A DNA stretch of 32,447 nt from an uncultured Lachnospiraceae bacterium (GCA_910588775.1 CAJURH010000027.1:1-32447); one strand, 5' to 3'; positions 7,294 to 16,192 are shown, numbered from the stretch's first letter. A program made the numbers and translations. Notes: generated by a model not told the origin, from the sequence alone.

Positions 7294-8331
7294 TTATTTC
7301 ATCGCCTGCGCAAGATCTTTTTCCATCCGCCGAATCTCCTCCAAGGAAAAATTCGTGAAACAGTCCGCTATTTCCTCCACCGTCATCTTGCCTTTTTTCA
7401 TCATCTTCTCTATGGCCGCTTTTTCCGTTTCTCTTGCCGCTTTTTCCGCTGCCTCTCTCGCCGCTTTTTCCGCCGCCTCTTTCGCCGCTTTTTCCGCTTT
7501 TTCCGCCGCTTCTTTTGCCTCTCTCGCTGCTTTTTCCGCCGCCTCTCTCGCCGCTTTTTCCGCCGCCTCTTTCGCTGCTTTTTCCGCCGCTTCCTTCGCT
7601 ATATTCGCAACGTGAATCTCTATCGCCCGTTCTTCGTCAAACAACGTGAACATTATGTCCTTCACCTCCCTTTCACGACTTTCCAAATATTCTTTCAGCA
7701 AATTCCTGTCTTTACATATCCGAATCGTCTCCGTTATCGTTTTCTTGGTCCTCGCATATAGCTTTCTCTGTTCGTTATACACTTTCGTAAACGCTATATA
7801 CTGGCTTATAATGTCTCTTTCCTCATCTATATCCTTGTTTCCCCAGGATTCGTCCCCATAGAGCATTCTCACTTTCACCTCTATGGCGCTCTCCTCTCCT
7901 TTAAAGAACTCTTCCGTCAGCCGCACCGTCTCCGGTCTATCTAGCCTATCTCCTGTATAGATTACATATAGCTCTGGTTTGGGCAGCTCCACTTTCTTAC
8001 TTCCATATAAGTCCGCGCCCCTGGTTTCAAAATAATCCTGGTATGTCTGCGACAGATACAGCAGCGCCCTTACAATAATATTCATCGTCCACGTGGCCTG
8101 CGCCTCCACCAGTATCAGAAGCTTATTTCCCGCCATAAATCCCAGATCGTTGTACGTTCCGTTCACCAGCACGTTCTTTATGGTTATATCCGTCAGTCCT
8201 TCCTCCGTCGTCTCCTCATCCTCTGGGTGCAGCGTTCTGTATAACTGCATTAAATATTTCTTTTCCCGGAAAAGCGAAGTAAACACGCTGTCTTTCACCG
8301 TATATTTCACCGCCTGGCTTTCTCCTCGCAT
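7294..8331 (-). CDS. Rpn-family recombination-promoting nuclease/putative transposase
   Basis: 345 residues. The N-terminal half is the PD-(D/E)XK nuclease fold of the Rpn/YhgA group: KYTVKDSVFTSLFREKKYL, then TYNDLGFMAGNKLLILVEAQ with the acidic ND and the E-x-Q of the active site. This is followed by ELYVIYTGDR and the FTKVYNEQRKLY helix typical of the group. Residues 244-306 are tandem EAAEKAAR helical repeats. The C-terminal end (MTVEEIADCFTNFSLEEIRR) is the usual tail that resembles a small helix-turn-helix. Rpn proteins cut DNA and promote RecA-independent recombination; no terminal inverted repeats flank this copy. AGAGGTGAG lies 5 bases before the ATG. Confidence 0.9.
   Translation of the reverse strand: MRGESQAVKYTVKDSVFTSLFREKKYLMQLYRTLHPEDEETTEEGLTDITIKNVLVNGTYNDLGFMAGNKLLILVEAQATWTMNIIVRALLYLSQTYQDYFETRGADLYGSKKVELPKPELYVIYTGDRLDRPETVRLTEEFFKGEESAIEVKVRMLYGDESWGNKDIDEERDIISQYIAFTKVYNEQRKLYARTKKTITETIRICKDRNLLKEYLESREREVKDIMFTLFDEERAIEIHVANIAKEAAEKAAKEAAEKAAREAAEKAAREAKEAAEKAEKAAKEAAEKAAREAAEKAARETEKAAIEKMMKKGKMTVEEIADCFTNFSLEEIRRMEKDLAQAMK
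7414..7602 (-). repeat. Tandem EAAEKAAR codon repeats
   Basis: About seven 24-base units (with two shortened ones) inside the Rpn-family gene encode a long charged single alpha-helix. Near-identical units such as GCCTCTCTCGCCGCTTTTTC recur on the plus strand, so copy number could change by slippage in multiples of three without breaking the frame. Confidence 0.85.
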
Positions 8332-8351
8332 GTCTTCTCACCTCTTTTTGC

Positions 8352-8993
8352 CTAGAAACGGTAAAACGGGCTGCCTTTCAGCTTCAGCCCAGCAGCGTCC
8401 GCCAACTGGTGCATACATTCCGTAGCAATGGTGGCGATGCTTTCCACATGGTTGAAATCCGTTGAATTGCCGTCGAACAACAGATTGGCCTGCGCCGGAA
8501 ATTCATCGTCCGCATCCCAGAAATTTAATTTCACCGGAATGCACAGGAACGCCCACAGAAGAAAGCCCGTGGCGGATAACCGCTCACCCCGCAGCGTTTT
8601 CACCGCTTCCGCCAACAGATCGCTTTTGCCTGAAAAGGTCGCCGCTATGGGTTCCAGAACTCCCCTTTGAAACGCGGCCCCGAAGGGCGCGGCGGACTTC
8701 AGCTCCCGGTAGGGAAGCCATTCCCCCATATGTGCAGCGTCTTTCTTAGCATACCAGAACAGTGTGTAAATATTCATTTTCGCCATGGCGTCCACCGGCC
8801 CGTCATCCGACAACGCACGGATATCCCCAGTGTCTTTGCTGACCGCAAACTGCCTGCCGAAATGCCACAGCGTCAAATCGCTTTCATCTTCCTGTATTTC
8901 CGGAAGTTTTGCACAGATTTCTTCCTGATTCATACCCAAAAACTTCTGCCGCCACTCTTCGCATTGTTTATCATAATTGGATGTAAACTCCAT
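8352..8993 (-). CDS. DUF3786 domain protein
   Basis: 213 residues from the ATG at 8993. The start YDKQCEEWRQKFLGMNQEEI, the early beta hairpin LTLWHFGRQFAVSKDTGDI, the helix with GEWLPYRELK, and the acidic LNFWDADDEFPAQANLLFDG motif are characteristic of DUF3786, a family of anaerobes with no proven function. Upstream in-frame starts (to 9134) would add residues unlike the family and have no good ribosome binding site; a TATAAT at 9042-9047 lies inside that extension. GGGAAAG precedes the chosen ATG closely. It follows the LysR gene after about 170 bases and is probably a separate unit. Confidence 0.85.
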   Translation of the reverse strand: MEFTSNYDKQCEEWRQKFLGMNQEEICAKLPEIQEDESDLTLWHFGRQFAVSKDTGDIRALSDDGPVDAMAKMNIYTLFWYAKKDAAHMGEWLPYRELKSAAPFGAAFQRGVLEPIAATFSGKSDLLAEAVKTLRGERLSATGFLLWAFLCIPVKLNFWDADDEFPAQANLLFDGNSTDFNHVESIATIATECMHQLADAAGLKLKGSPFYRF

Positions 8994-9164
8994 CTTTCCC
9001 GCACCCGCCTTTCCCGCGCGCCGCCATCTTATGTTAATCGAATTATACATGGCTACGGTGGAAAAATCCACAGCCCATGCAAAATAGAATCTTGCGCCAC
9101 AGCGCTCTTTTGCCCGAAGCGCATTTAAACTCATAGAAAACGGAACTTCCTACAAGATTAAAAA

Positions 9165-10082
9165 TCACCCCAAAACTTCCTGCATATAGCTGATAAACGC
9201 CTGGGCCCATTTGCTCAGCGCTTCCTTTTCCCTTTTCAGGTATCCGAAGAACACTGCATCGTCCTTCTGGCCCTGGTCCCCGGACCTGTGCAATGGTATG
9301 CCATCCGCCACGATGCGGTGTTCATCGTCCGTCAGGTAATTTGTGCTAATATTGGCCATCTGGCTATTTAACAGCAGACGTTCCATAATATAGTCGCTGT
9401 TGGTGACCACCGCCACATCCCTGTGGGACCGCTCTTCCTCTTTGCCGTTTGGGATAATCCAATGGTCGCTCTGGCTGAACGCATCCCGGTAGCCCTGGAC
9501 AAAACGCAGATTCTGCATATCCGTCTCCGTCAGATCTTGCGAATGCCCTTTTCCCAGATAAATCATTGGCTCCGCCTGCGCCAGCGACGTGAATTCCAGA
9601 TGATTCCTGGAGAGCATGTACTGAAAAGAAGCTTTCTTTCCCTCCATCACGTACACAAGCCCCAGCTCGTCCTTATAATCCGCCACCCGCCGCATAATAT
9701 ATTCCACGCTGCCGGTAAGTATCCGCCAGTGAAAGTTTTCCTGACTGTGAAGGTTGTAGAACTCCACAAAACGATCCGCCACCCAGGAACTGGGATTGGT
9801 GACAATGTGAATCCATTTCTCCCGGCTGTTCTTGGTGAAATCTCTCAATGCCCCCATGTCTTCCATAATCCGGCTGGCGTATTTATAAACGTGCTTTCCC
9901 TGGGGCGTAAGCGCAATGCCCTTGGCCTTCCGCACAAACAGCGCATCCCCCACGTACTCCTCCAGGGTTTTGATCCCTTTGCTGATGTTGGACTGCGTCG
10001 TGTACAAAACGGTAGCCGCTTTACTAAAAGACCCCATGTCCGCACTCACAATAAAATATTCCAAATATTTAATATTAAACAT
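9165..10082 (-). CDS. LysR-family transcriptional regulator
   Basis: 305 residues. The N-terminal winged helix is plain: YLEYFIVSADMGSFSKAATV, TQSNISKGIKTLEEYVG, FVRKAKGIALTPQGK. A linker helix and a periplasmic-binding-protein-like effector domain follow (about 90-300), which is diverged and lacks a recognisable ligand signature. Length is normal for the family. It lies directly after the hydrolase-methyltransferase gene, separated by a strong terminator, and has its own AT-rich upstream region with a TATAAT at 10106-10111. Its position at the end of the uptake cluster makes it a candidate regulator of the nikB- and nikD-side promoters, but no binding site was proven. Confidence 0.92.
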   Translation of the reverse strand: MFNIKYLEYFIVSADMGSFSKAATVLYTTQSNISKGIKTLEEYVGDALFVRKAKGIALTPQGKHVYKYASRIMEDMGALRDFTKNSREKWIHIVTNPSSWVADRFVEFYNLHSQENFHWRILTGSVEYIMRRVADYKDELGLVYVMEGKKASFQYMLSRNHLEFTSLAQAEPMIYLGKGHSQDLTETDMQNLRFVQGYRDAFSQSDHWIIPNGKEEERSHRDVAVVTNSDYIMERLLLNSQMANISTNYLTDDEHRIVADGIPLHRSGDQGQKDDAVFFGYLKREKEALSKWAQAFISYMQEVLG

Positions 10083-10151
10083 TCTTTAACCTTTCAAATG
10101 CATCTATTATAATTTCGGTATAAAAATAAAAAATCATAAGTTTATACACAC

Positions 10152-10197
10152 AAAAAAAACCGAACCGCAGCAATATGCGATCCGGATTTTTTTCAAA
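10152..10197. terminator. Bidirectional-looking terminator after the hydrolase-methyltransferase gene
   Basis: AAAAACCGAACCGCA and TGCGATCCGGATTTTT pair around a 6-base loop, flanked by a run of A on the left and T on the right. On the minus strand it ends the 10213-11898 gene with a long U-run. Confidence 0.85.
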
Positions 10198-10212
10198 TGC
10201 TTTTCCTGGCGC

Positions 10213-11898
10213 CTACTGTCCCTTCCTGGCGCAAATCATAAACAACGGCGTGGGATTATAAAATTCATCTTTTTCCACATAGATTCGCTTGCCCATATCC
10301 AGATCCAGGGCGAATTCTCGCATGCCGAGCTGGCCCAGAACCGATATATCCCAGGCCGGGCGGTTGTACGTGCTGATGGGAAGTTGCCGCTTAATCTCCT
10401 CACATTCCTGCATCATCTCATTTCCCAGCTTGTGGTGGGCGTGCTCCTGGGGCAGCGCCGATGTGTCTGCAAAATTGCTGAGACCGTAATTGGCGTCAAA
10501 ATTCAGAATCATGCCGCCCTTTCTCAACACCCGCGCCCACTCTCCATAAGCCTGTTCCGCATGGGGCAGGGTCCAGGTCAGATTTCTGGATATAATCACG
10601 TCGAAAGACGCATCGGGGAAATCTAAGTTTTCCGCATCCATCACAAGGAACTGGCAGTCCACGCCCTCTTCCCTCGCCAACGTAACGGAGTGTTCCTGCA
10701 TTTGGGGCGTCAGATCCGTCCCGATGACTTCATGTCCCTCTTTCGCCAATAAAATGGTGAAAAATCCCGTGCCGCAGCCCACATCCAGAATCTTAAGCTT
10801 TTCCCCTTGGGGCAGCCGCTCACCGATGGCTTCCCGCCAACGCCCGGCCAAAGGGCTGTGCAATTCTGAACGCCTTTGTTCCAGAAAACTGTCGCTTCTT
10901 TTTCCCCAGTATTTGGTAATCCGCTCCTTACGGCTGTCAAATTCCCGGGAAATGCGCCCATAGGCAATCATTGGACCCTCTTCCAGAACCTGCAGCGACC
11001 CGGTCTGATAAAGAATTACCCCATCGGCCTCGGCCCAGCAGCCCTCCACCGGATTCCCCTCGTAGTTGCGCACCTCTCCGATGAATTCTCCCTGGGAGAC
11101 CATATCCCCCACTTTTTTAAAGGGATACCAGAGGCCACCATGGGATGCATGTTGGTAGCAGACATCCACCACATCCAGAGGATAATGTTTCCGGTAGTCC
11201 TTCTCATCCTGGTAAATTCCCAGATTGCACAAGATATTGCGCACGTCCCGCCGGGTGGAATGGGCTTCTTCCTCACTCCAGGATCCCATGCCACCCCGTT
11301 CGATTAAGACGCTGGGAATCCCCTGGGACGCAGCGTAGTTGTAGGCGCCGCCGGATCCCACATTGGAGCGCACCATATAGGGAACGTCCACCCACGCCGC
11401 CATCTTGCGGGACTGATCCACCGTCTCTTCGCTGGCCACGCCGGCATAGTAGACGTAGGGAGTCAGCTCCTCATAATCGTCGCCGCTGTGCAGATCTATA
11501 TAGTAATCCGCCAACGGGAAAACCTCCTGGGAAATGGCATGGGCCAGCCGCTCCATCTCTGTCCCTTCTGCGTCTCCAGGGAAAACCCGGTTCAGGTTCT
11601 TCCCATCTGAGAGGCCCATACTGCCTTTTCGCCGCTCAAAAGCCGGGCGGTTTATTACCTTCACAACCACAATGGTCCCGGCCACCTTCCCCACCTCCAA
11701 CTCCCGAACCAGGTCAATGGCCGCCTGAATGCCCACGTATTCTCCACTGTGAACGCCCGCCGTAATCAATATGGTCTTCCCTGGCCGTTCTCCGTGAATC
11801 ACCGCCGCCGGAAGCCGAAACTCTCCACCGCCTAAAACCAACTCCCCGCTGAGCTTCTCTCCGGGGTCCGCCATCAGATTACCTATCGTAAATGCCAT
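10213..11898 (-). CDS. Fusion of aspartoacylase/AstE-like Zn hydrolase and SAM-dependent methyltransferase
   Basis: 561 residues. Residues 1-315 are a succinylglutamate desuccinylase/aspartoacylase-type M14-like hydrolase: zinc ligands His50 and Glu53 in GVHSGEYVG, NLNRVFPGD at 101-109, His137 in DLHSGD, and a probable catalytic Glu200 in LIERGG. A biotinyl/lipoyl-like beta hairpin region with VEGCWAEADGVI closes that part. Residues 325-561 are a class I methyltransferase with motif I LDVGCGTGFF at 371-380, motif II VIGTDLTP and FDVIISRN. No linker anomaly, stop or frameshift marks the joint, so it is a real bifunctional protein. It could remove an acyl group from, and methylate, one small molecule. 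The neighbouring peptide/nickel-type importer suggests that molecule is imported or used for metal uptake; this is inference. AAAGGAG precedes the ATG. Confidence 0.9.
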   Translation of the reverse strand: MAFTIGNLMADPGEKLSGELVLGGGEFRLPAAVIHGERPGKTILITAGVHSGEYVGIQAAIDLVRELEVGKVAGTIVVVKVINRPAFERRKGSMGLSDGKNLNRVFPGDAEGTEMERLAHAISQEVFPLADYYIDLHSGDDYEELTPYVYYAGVASEETVDQSRKMAAWVDVPYMVRSNVGSGGAYNYAASQGIPSVLIERGGMGSWSEEEAHSTRRDVRNILCNLGIYQDEKDYRKHYPLDVVDVCYQHASHGGLWYPFKKVGDMVSQGEFIGEVRNYEGNPVEGCWAEADGVILYQTGSLQVLEEGPMIAYGRISREFDSRKERITKYWGKRSDSFLEQRRSELHSPLAGRWREAIGERLPQGEKLKILDVGCGTGFFTILLAKEGHEVIGTDLTPQMQEHSVTLAREEGVDCQFLVMDAENLDFPDASFDVIISRNLTWTLPHAEQAYGEWARVLRKGGMILNFDANYGLSNFADTSALPQEHAHHKLGNEMMQECEEIKRQLPISTYNRPAWDISVLGQLGMREFALDLDMGKRIYVEKDEFYNPTPLFMICARKGQ

Positions 11899-11952
11899 AT
11901 TATCGCATTCTCCTTTCCAAAATCATAGAAAAATTCTCCAGTTTAATTTATC

Positions 11953-12006
11953 AAAAAAAAAGCCGGTCCGCAAGCCCCCCAGGGGGATTGCAGGCTGGCT
12001 TTTTTC
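11953..12006. terminator. Strong bidirectional terminator between secreted-protein and fusion genes
   Basis: A long imperfect stem pairs GCCGGTCCGCAAGCCCCC with GGGGGATTGCAGGCTGGC and is flanked by nine A on the left and six T on the right. On the minus strand it ends the 12022-12900 gene. The GC core (AATCCCCCTGGGGGG on the minus strand) resembles the C5-G5 dyads before nikB and nikD, and lies at a similar distance (72-93 bases) from the next ATG, but the GGAAT repeats are missing. Confidence 0.85.
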
Positions 12007-12021
12007 TAACTTCAGCTACGC

Positions 12022-12900
12022 CTAAAATTTAACAGTTCTGAGTTTACCTGTGCCTTGCTGCATATACTTCACATAACTGGGCGTAAGCTTTGTTATTGTG
12101 TAGATGTTTAACATCTTTGTGACGGCCGTTTTCTTTCCGGTTTTCAGATTATAGGTATAAATCTTAGATCCCTTGTACTTCAGTTGTTTCGTCGACGGGT
12201 CTTTTTTGTAATACTCCTGTTTATAATAGAGTTTATTCTTTGTAAAGCACGTATTATAGCCCGCTCCGTTCTTTGCAATGCATTTGCCCTTTCCGGTAAT
12301 CAGGTCATGCAGATATAAGTCGCTCGTATAACTGTTGTCTCCATCAAAAACCATTTCCCAACCTGTCGCATATCTGCCGTAACTGATCCCAGAGTCCAGA
12401 CGATACGAAACGGTTTTTTCAGACGCTTTTTTTGACTTTGGATCAAATTTAATCACTTTTCCTTTGCCCAGGGCGTCCACTCCAGCCAGATATACTTTTC
12501 CTCCCACGCATCCGATTACGCTGCTGACGTCCTTTACATTGCCAAATGATTTCTTTTTCTTATTTTTCACCGTATAACTATACACTGTCGCCTTTGGGGT
12601 TGTGCTCGAACGCCTTGCAAAGTAAATGACTTTCCCATCTGTTACCGCGCCGTAAATGTTATTGGCAATCTTCTGGCCCTTCGCTTTTGGGGATGCGCTG
12701 TAGAATAGCTTGTAATCGCGGATCCAAAAATATTTACTGCCAATCTTTAATTTTTCCAAATCCTTTTGCCCTTCATCACTTGCCTCCGGGAAAGAAAGTG
12801 GCACGCTTTGGAACGTAGCCGCCTCGGCGCAAACCGGCGCAACTCGCAAAGTTAACACAAACAGCAACACAAACAACGCACTTTTCAAACATTTCTTCAT
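12022..12900 (-). CDS. Secreted protein with beta-propeller-like repeats
   Basis: 292 residues from the ATG at 12900, which has GGGAGG 9 bases upstream; an upstream extension to 13002 would precede a good promoter and is rejected. A signal peptide is clear: MKKCLKSALFVLLFVLTLRV and a likely cut after AEA. The mature protein is made of short strand repeats of the type KVIYFARRSS, KVYLAGVDALG, DLYLHDLITGKG, KLYYKQEYYK and KIYTYNLKTGKK. These resemble blades of a beta-propeller (DUF5050-like), and they alternate surface Lys and Tyr. It has its own promoter inside the cluster, between the binding protein and the fusion gene, and ends at a strong terminator. Role unknown; it may be unrelated to transport. 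Confidence 0.78.
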   Translation of the reverse strand: MKKCLKSALFVLLFVLTLRVAPVCAEAATFQSVPLSFPEASDEGQKDLEKLKIGSKYFWIRDYKLFYSASPKAKGQKIANNIYGAVTDGKVIYFARRSSTTPKATVYSYTVKNKKKKSFGNVKDVSSVIGCVGGKVYLAGVDALGKGKVIKFDPKSKKASEKTVSYRLDSGISYGRYATGWEMVFDGDNSYTSDLYLHDLITGKGKCIAKNGAGYNTCFTKNKLYYKQEYYKKDPSTKQLKYKGSKIYTYNLKTGKKTAVTKMLNIYTITKLTPSYVKYMQQGTGKLRTVKF

Positions 12901-12936
12901 TTTCCATATCCTCCCTAAAGATTTTTCTTTCCATAA

Positions 12937-12965
12937 AATATATAGCATTACAATAATTTTGTCAA
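12937..12965 (-). promoter_or_regulatory. Strong sigma-A promoter of the secreted-protein gene
   Basis: Minus-strand TTGACA (12960-12965, perfect), 17-base spacer, TATATT (12937-12942). It lies just after the stop of the binding-protein gene and gives a leader of about 30 bases. Confidence 0.8.
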
Positions 12966-12970
12966 GCGCC

Positions 12971-14554
12971 TTAGTTCTTATCCAAATCCGCTGTAATCTC
13001 ATAATAATCGCAGGGATATGCCTTAAGCCCAGTCACGCCCTTCTTGGACACCATGGACATTCTCAAATGGGAGGCGAAGATAAATCCATTGTCGTCCAAA
13101 ATCGTCTGCACCATCTGCACCGCCAGGTCAGAGCGTTTGTCCGTGTCGAAGGCGCCGCTCATTTTGTTCTCCAATTCTTCCAGTTTATCGCTGTGGTAGC
13201 CACCCCAATTCTTGGAAGAGTCGTCCAGGCAGTGGGTTGTGAAGAAATATTCCGGATCTCCCGTGGGCGCCGTCACCATGGCGCTGGCGTAGATGTCCCA
13301 GTCGCCGCTGTCCAGAAAATCCGCCGAATTGGCTGTGCAGTTCACTTCCAGATCTATGCCGACGTCTTTCATTGTGGCCTGCACGCTTTCCGCCAGCAGA
13401 GGCAGCTCCTGACGGCTGGGATAGGTCAGCCAACGAAGGGTTAACTTCTCCCCGTCTTTGTCCACGTAACCATCTTCGTCTGTATCCTTCCAGCCCGCCT
13501 CGGCCAGAAGTTTCCTGGCGGCTTCGGGATCGTACTGCGCCGCCGTCACTTTGGAATCTCCGAAGGCAAAACTAGCTGGAAACGGTCCCACCGCTGGGCT
13601 TCCGTTTCCATCCATCAGCGTCTGGGTGAAATTTTCCCGGTCGATGGCGCTGGCAATGGCTTGGCGCACCTTCTCGTCTTGCAAAGCTTTTGTCTCATAA
13701 TTGATGGTGGCGAAAAACGAACGGGACGTCTCCACGGACGAAATGGAATATGAATCATTTTCAAAAAGTGGAAGGCTGGCGTAGGGAAGGCCGTACGCCG
13801 CGTCCAGCTCGCCGGACTGCAAAGCCATGGTCAGTGTGTCGCCATCCGTGATGGTCTGTACGTGAATCGTATCCAGCTTGGGCATGCCGTTCCAATAATC
13901 CTCGTTTTTCACCAGGGTCAGCCCCTTGTCCGTCTCCACCTTGGTGGCTCTGTAAGGACCTGTGCCTGATACGTTGCCATCGTCGGTTATCCCCGCTTCC
14001 ATGTCGATTATGCATCCGTACGGATCGGAGAGATAGTTCATCATCGCTGGCACTGGTTTCTCCGTCTGGATGGTCAATGTCTGTCCCTGGGCTGTGATTT
14101 TTTTGATTTTCAAATCTCCTTTCGCCCGCTCATGGGTCTCTACCAGGCTTTCCAGGCATTCCTTGACCGCTGACGCGTCCAGGGCGCGCCCGCTGGTAAA
14201 TGTGACTCCATCCCGCAGGGTAATCTTCCAGGTAGTCTCATCTATGTTCTCGTACTTGGTGGCCAGCCAGGGCTCCAGCTCCATTGCGTCGGAATATTTG
14301 AACAGCGTCTCCCCGATGCCGTAGCGGATGCAGGCCCACCCTGCGTAGCCGTTGTGGGGATTCACGTCGGACTCGTCGTTTTCCGCGTTAAACGTGGTGT
14401 CGCCGTAGTAGAAAACCTTACCCTCTTCATCCTCTGACGCGCTCTTAGACTGACCGCCGGAGGAATCGCCTCCACAACCTGTCAGCGCTCCTGCCAAAAC
14501 AACCAGGGCAAGCAGCGCAGCGCCTGTCTTTTTCCAAAAATATTTTCTTCTCAT
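12971..14554 (-). CDS. Family 5 extracellular solute-binding lipoprotein (peptide/nickel type)
   Basis: 527 residues. The lipoprotein signal MRRKYFWKKTGAALLALVVL ends in the lipobox LTGC, giving a lipid-anchored Cys on the outer membrane face. The mature part is a family 5 (OppA/DppA/NikA-like) binding protein: GETLFKYSDAMELEPWLATK, WKITLRDGVTFTSGRALDAS, the GTGPYRATKVE turn, KNEDYWNGMPKLDTI, VRQAIASAIDRENF and AARKLLAEAGWKDTDEDGYV. An EF-hand-like Asp-rich DTDEDGYVDKDGE is within the last, common in these proteins. The ligand cannot be read from sequence; peptides, nickel chelates and metallophores are all known for the family. It is the last transporter gene of the nikD-side unit, 26 bases after the ATPase. 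Confidence 0.9.
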   Translation of the reverse strand: MRRKYFWKKTGAALLALVVLAGALTGCGGDSSGGQSKSASEDEEGKVFYYGDTTFNAENDESDVNPHNGYAGWACIRYGIGETLFKYSDAMELEPWLATKYENIDETTWKITLRDGVTFTSGRALDASAVKECLESLVETHERAKGDLKIKKITAQGQTLTIQTEKPVPAMMNYLSDPYGCIIDMEAGITDDGNVSGTGPYRATKVETDKGLTLVKNEDYWNGMPKLDTIHVQTITDGDTLTMALQSGELDAAYGLPYASLPLFENDSYSISSVETSRSFFATINYETKALQDEKVRQAIASAIDRENFTQTLMDGNGSPAVGPFPASFAFGDSKVTAAQYDPEAARKLLAEAGWKDTDEDGYVDKDGEKLTLRWLTYPSRQELPLLAESVQATMKDVGIDLEVNCTANSADFLDSGDWDIYASAMVTAPTGDPEYFFTTHCLDDSSKNWGGYHSDKLEELENKMSGAFDTDKRSDLAVQMVQTILDDNGFIFASHLRMSMVSKKGVTGLKAYPCDYYEITADLDKN

Positions 14555-14580
14555 AGGTGTGATATCCTTTCTCTTTTCAT

Positions 14581-15336
14581 TTATAATGCCGCATCCACCA
14601 GCATCTGCGTGTACGCTTCTTTTGGATGGCGGATCACTTCATCGGGAATGCCCCGTTCCACAATGCGCCCCTCATACATAACCGCCACCCGGTCGCACAT
14701 CTTTTGCACTAGAGCCAGATCATGGCAAATCAGAAGCAAAGAAAGCCCCTGTTCTCTCTGTAGTTTTTTCAAAAGCTCCACAATCTGCGCCTGTACGGTC
14801 ACATCCAGCGCGCTGGTGGCCTCGTCGCAGATGATCACTTTAGGAGTAGGCGCAAGGGCTCTGGCTATGGCCGCCCGCTGACACTGGCCGCCGCTAACTT
14901 CATGGGGATAGCGGGAAGCGAACTCCCGGTCCAGCTCCACCATTTCCAACAGTTCATGCATCCGCTCTTTGGCCTGTTTTCTTGGCACGCCCTGATTTCG
15001 CAATGGCTCCATAATTCCATCTCCCAGAGTTCGGCGTGGATTGAAGGAATCCTGGGGCGTTTGAAAGACCATCTGTATCTGCCGGTACAGCTTACGCTCC
15101 TCTTTTCCCCTTACATGCAGGGTTTCCCGCCCATTTAAGAGAACGCTTCCGCCCTCTGGGAAAATTAAATGGGTGATGAGACGGGCGACGGTGCTTTTTC
15201 CGCACCCGCTCTCCCCCACCAGCCCTAAGCACTCCCCCCGCTCCATGTCAAAGGTTACGCCGTCCACCGCCGTCAGCGGCTTTTTATTTTTATAAAACGT
15301 TTTCTTCAGCTCTTTTACTTCCAGAATCTTCTCCAT
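14581..15336 (-). CDS. ABC transporter ATPase (DppF/NikE-like)
   Basis: 251 residues from the ATG at 15336; the longer frame up to 15372 overlaps the preceding gene and lacks family-like residues. Walker A GESGCGKST, Q-loop QMVFQTPQDSFNPR, signature VSGGQCQRAAIARAL, Walker B VIICDEATSALD and the switch His in LLICHDLALV are all present, so the protein should hydrolyse ATP. The start lies 4 bases after the stop of the partner ATPase, which means tight coupling. With the other ATPase it forms the heterodimeric motor of a peptide/nickel-type importer. Confidence 0.93.
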   Translation of the reverse strand: MEKILEVKELKKTFYKNKKPLTAVDGVTFDMERGECLGLVGESGCGKSTVARLITHLIFPEGGSVLLNGRETLHVRGKEERKLYRQIQMVFQTPQDSFNPRRTLGDGIMEPLRNQGVPRKQAKERMHELLEMVELDREFASRYPHEVSGGQCQRAAIARALAPTPKVIICDEATSALDVTVQAQIVELLKKLQREQGLSLLLICHDLALVQKMCDRVAVMYEGRIVERGIPDEVIRHPKEAYTQMLVDAAL

Positions 15337-15340
15337 AGCC

Positions 15341-16123
15341 TTATCCCCGGTTGAGGCGCAGCGTGGCGCCAATCAGTTTCTTCGTATAGTCTTCCTTGGG
15401 ACGGCGGATTACATCCTCCTTTTTCCCATATTCCACCACCCGTCCCCGATGCATAACGGCAATGCTATCGGCCATGCGCTCCACCACGCCGATGTTGTGC
15501 GTGACGATGGCAATGGCCGTACCGTAGATTTCCCTCATCTTCATCATTTCTTTCACCACCTGCGCCTGCACCGTCACGTCCAGGGCGCTGGTGGGCTCAT
15601 CCGCGAATAACAAAGCCGGGCGCAAAATCATGGCCATCAATATGCCCACCCGCTGATTCATTCCCCCGGACAATTCAAAAGGATAGCTTTTTAGAATCCG
15701 CTCCCCATCCGTCAGGCGCATTTTCTCAAATAAATCCAGGGCGCGGCGGCGCACTTTTTCCCGGCTGGCTTTCTCATGCTGGATAACCCCTTCGTAAAGC
15801 TGATCCTCAATGGTTCGTATGGGGCAAAGCGCCGCCTCGGTATTCTGGAAAATCATGCCCATGTCCGCGCCCCGCATCTTGCGCATTTCCTCCGCACTGG
15901 CGCACAGCACATTCTTGCCCTTGTAATAAATGTCTCCTTTCGTGACGGCGCCGCCGTTTCCCAGTAGACCCATAGCCGCTTTGATAACCGTGCTTTTTCC
16001 GCTGCCGGATTCCCCGACAATCCCCAGGATTTCTCCCGGCTCCATCTGTAAGGACACATTCTGCACCGCCGGACGGCCATTGTAGCTGACCTCTACGCGC
16101 CGCATGTCCAATAGTAATGTCAT
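15341..16123 (-). CDS. ABC transporter ATPase (DppD/NikD-like)
   Basis: 260 residues. Walker A GESGSGKST, Q-loop MGMIFQNTEAALCPIR, signature LSGGMNQRVGILMAM, Walker B LLFADEPTSALD and switch His in IVTHNIGVV are present. The C-terminal end (EDVIRRPKEDYTKKLIGAT) is the usual oligopeptide/nickel importer tail. AAAGGAGG lies 5 bases before the ATG. It is the first gene of its own transcription unit (nikD-nikE-binding protein), driven by the promoter at 16163-16192, and separated from the permease genes by a 417-base stretch with a hairpin and a small coding-like remnant. Confidence 0.93.
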   Translation of the reverse strand: MTLLLDMRRVEVSYNGRPAVQNVSLQMEPGEILGIVGESGSGKSTVIKAAMGLLGNGGAVTKGDIYYKGKNVLCASAEEMRKMRGADMGMIFQNTEAALCPIRTIEDQLYEGVIQHEKASREKVRRRALDLFEKMRLTDGERILKSYPFELSGGMNQRVGILMAMILRPALLFADEPTSALDVTVQAQVVKEMMKMREIYGTAIAIVTHNIGVVERMADSIAVMHRGRVVEYGKKEDVIRRPKEDYTKKLIGATLRLNRG

Positions 16124-16162
16124 GGTCCCTCCTTTGCTTTTTCTTGCTGTCTTTCTTAAAGT

Positions 16163-16192
16163 ATTATACCTGGAATCAAAATCCTTTCACAA
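16163..16192 (-). promoter_or_regulatory. Promoter of the ATPase/binding-protein unit
   Basis: Minus-strand TTGTGA (16187-16192), 18-base spacer and TATAAT (16163-16168), with a leader of about 33 bases to the ATG at 16123. The permease promoter has the same layout. Confidence 0.75.

Noticed and set aside
7414..7602. Regular repeats that might look like a CRISPR array
   Set aside because: The units are contiguous, 24 bases, in frame and code for a helix; there are no spacers or cas genes.
7246..7761. 171-codon plus-strand frame rich in Arg/Phe, and other frames opposite the Rpn gene
   Set aside because: These are low-complexity shadows of the EAAEKAAR codon repeats.
9000..9134. N-terminal extension of the DUF3786 gene to 9134
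   Set aside because: The extra residues do not resemble the family, a TATAAT lies inside, and the ATG at 8993 matches the usual length.
12901..13002. N-terminal extension of the secreted protein to 13002
   Set aside because: It covers a strong promoter and hides the signal peptide that starts at the ATG at 12900.
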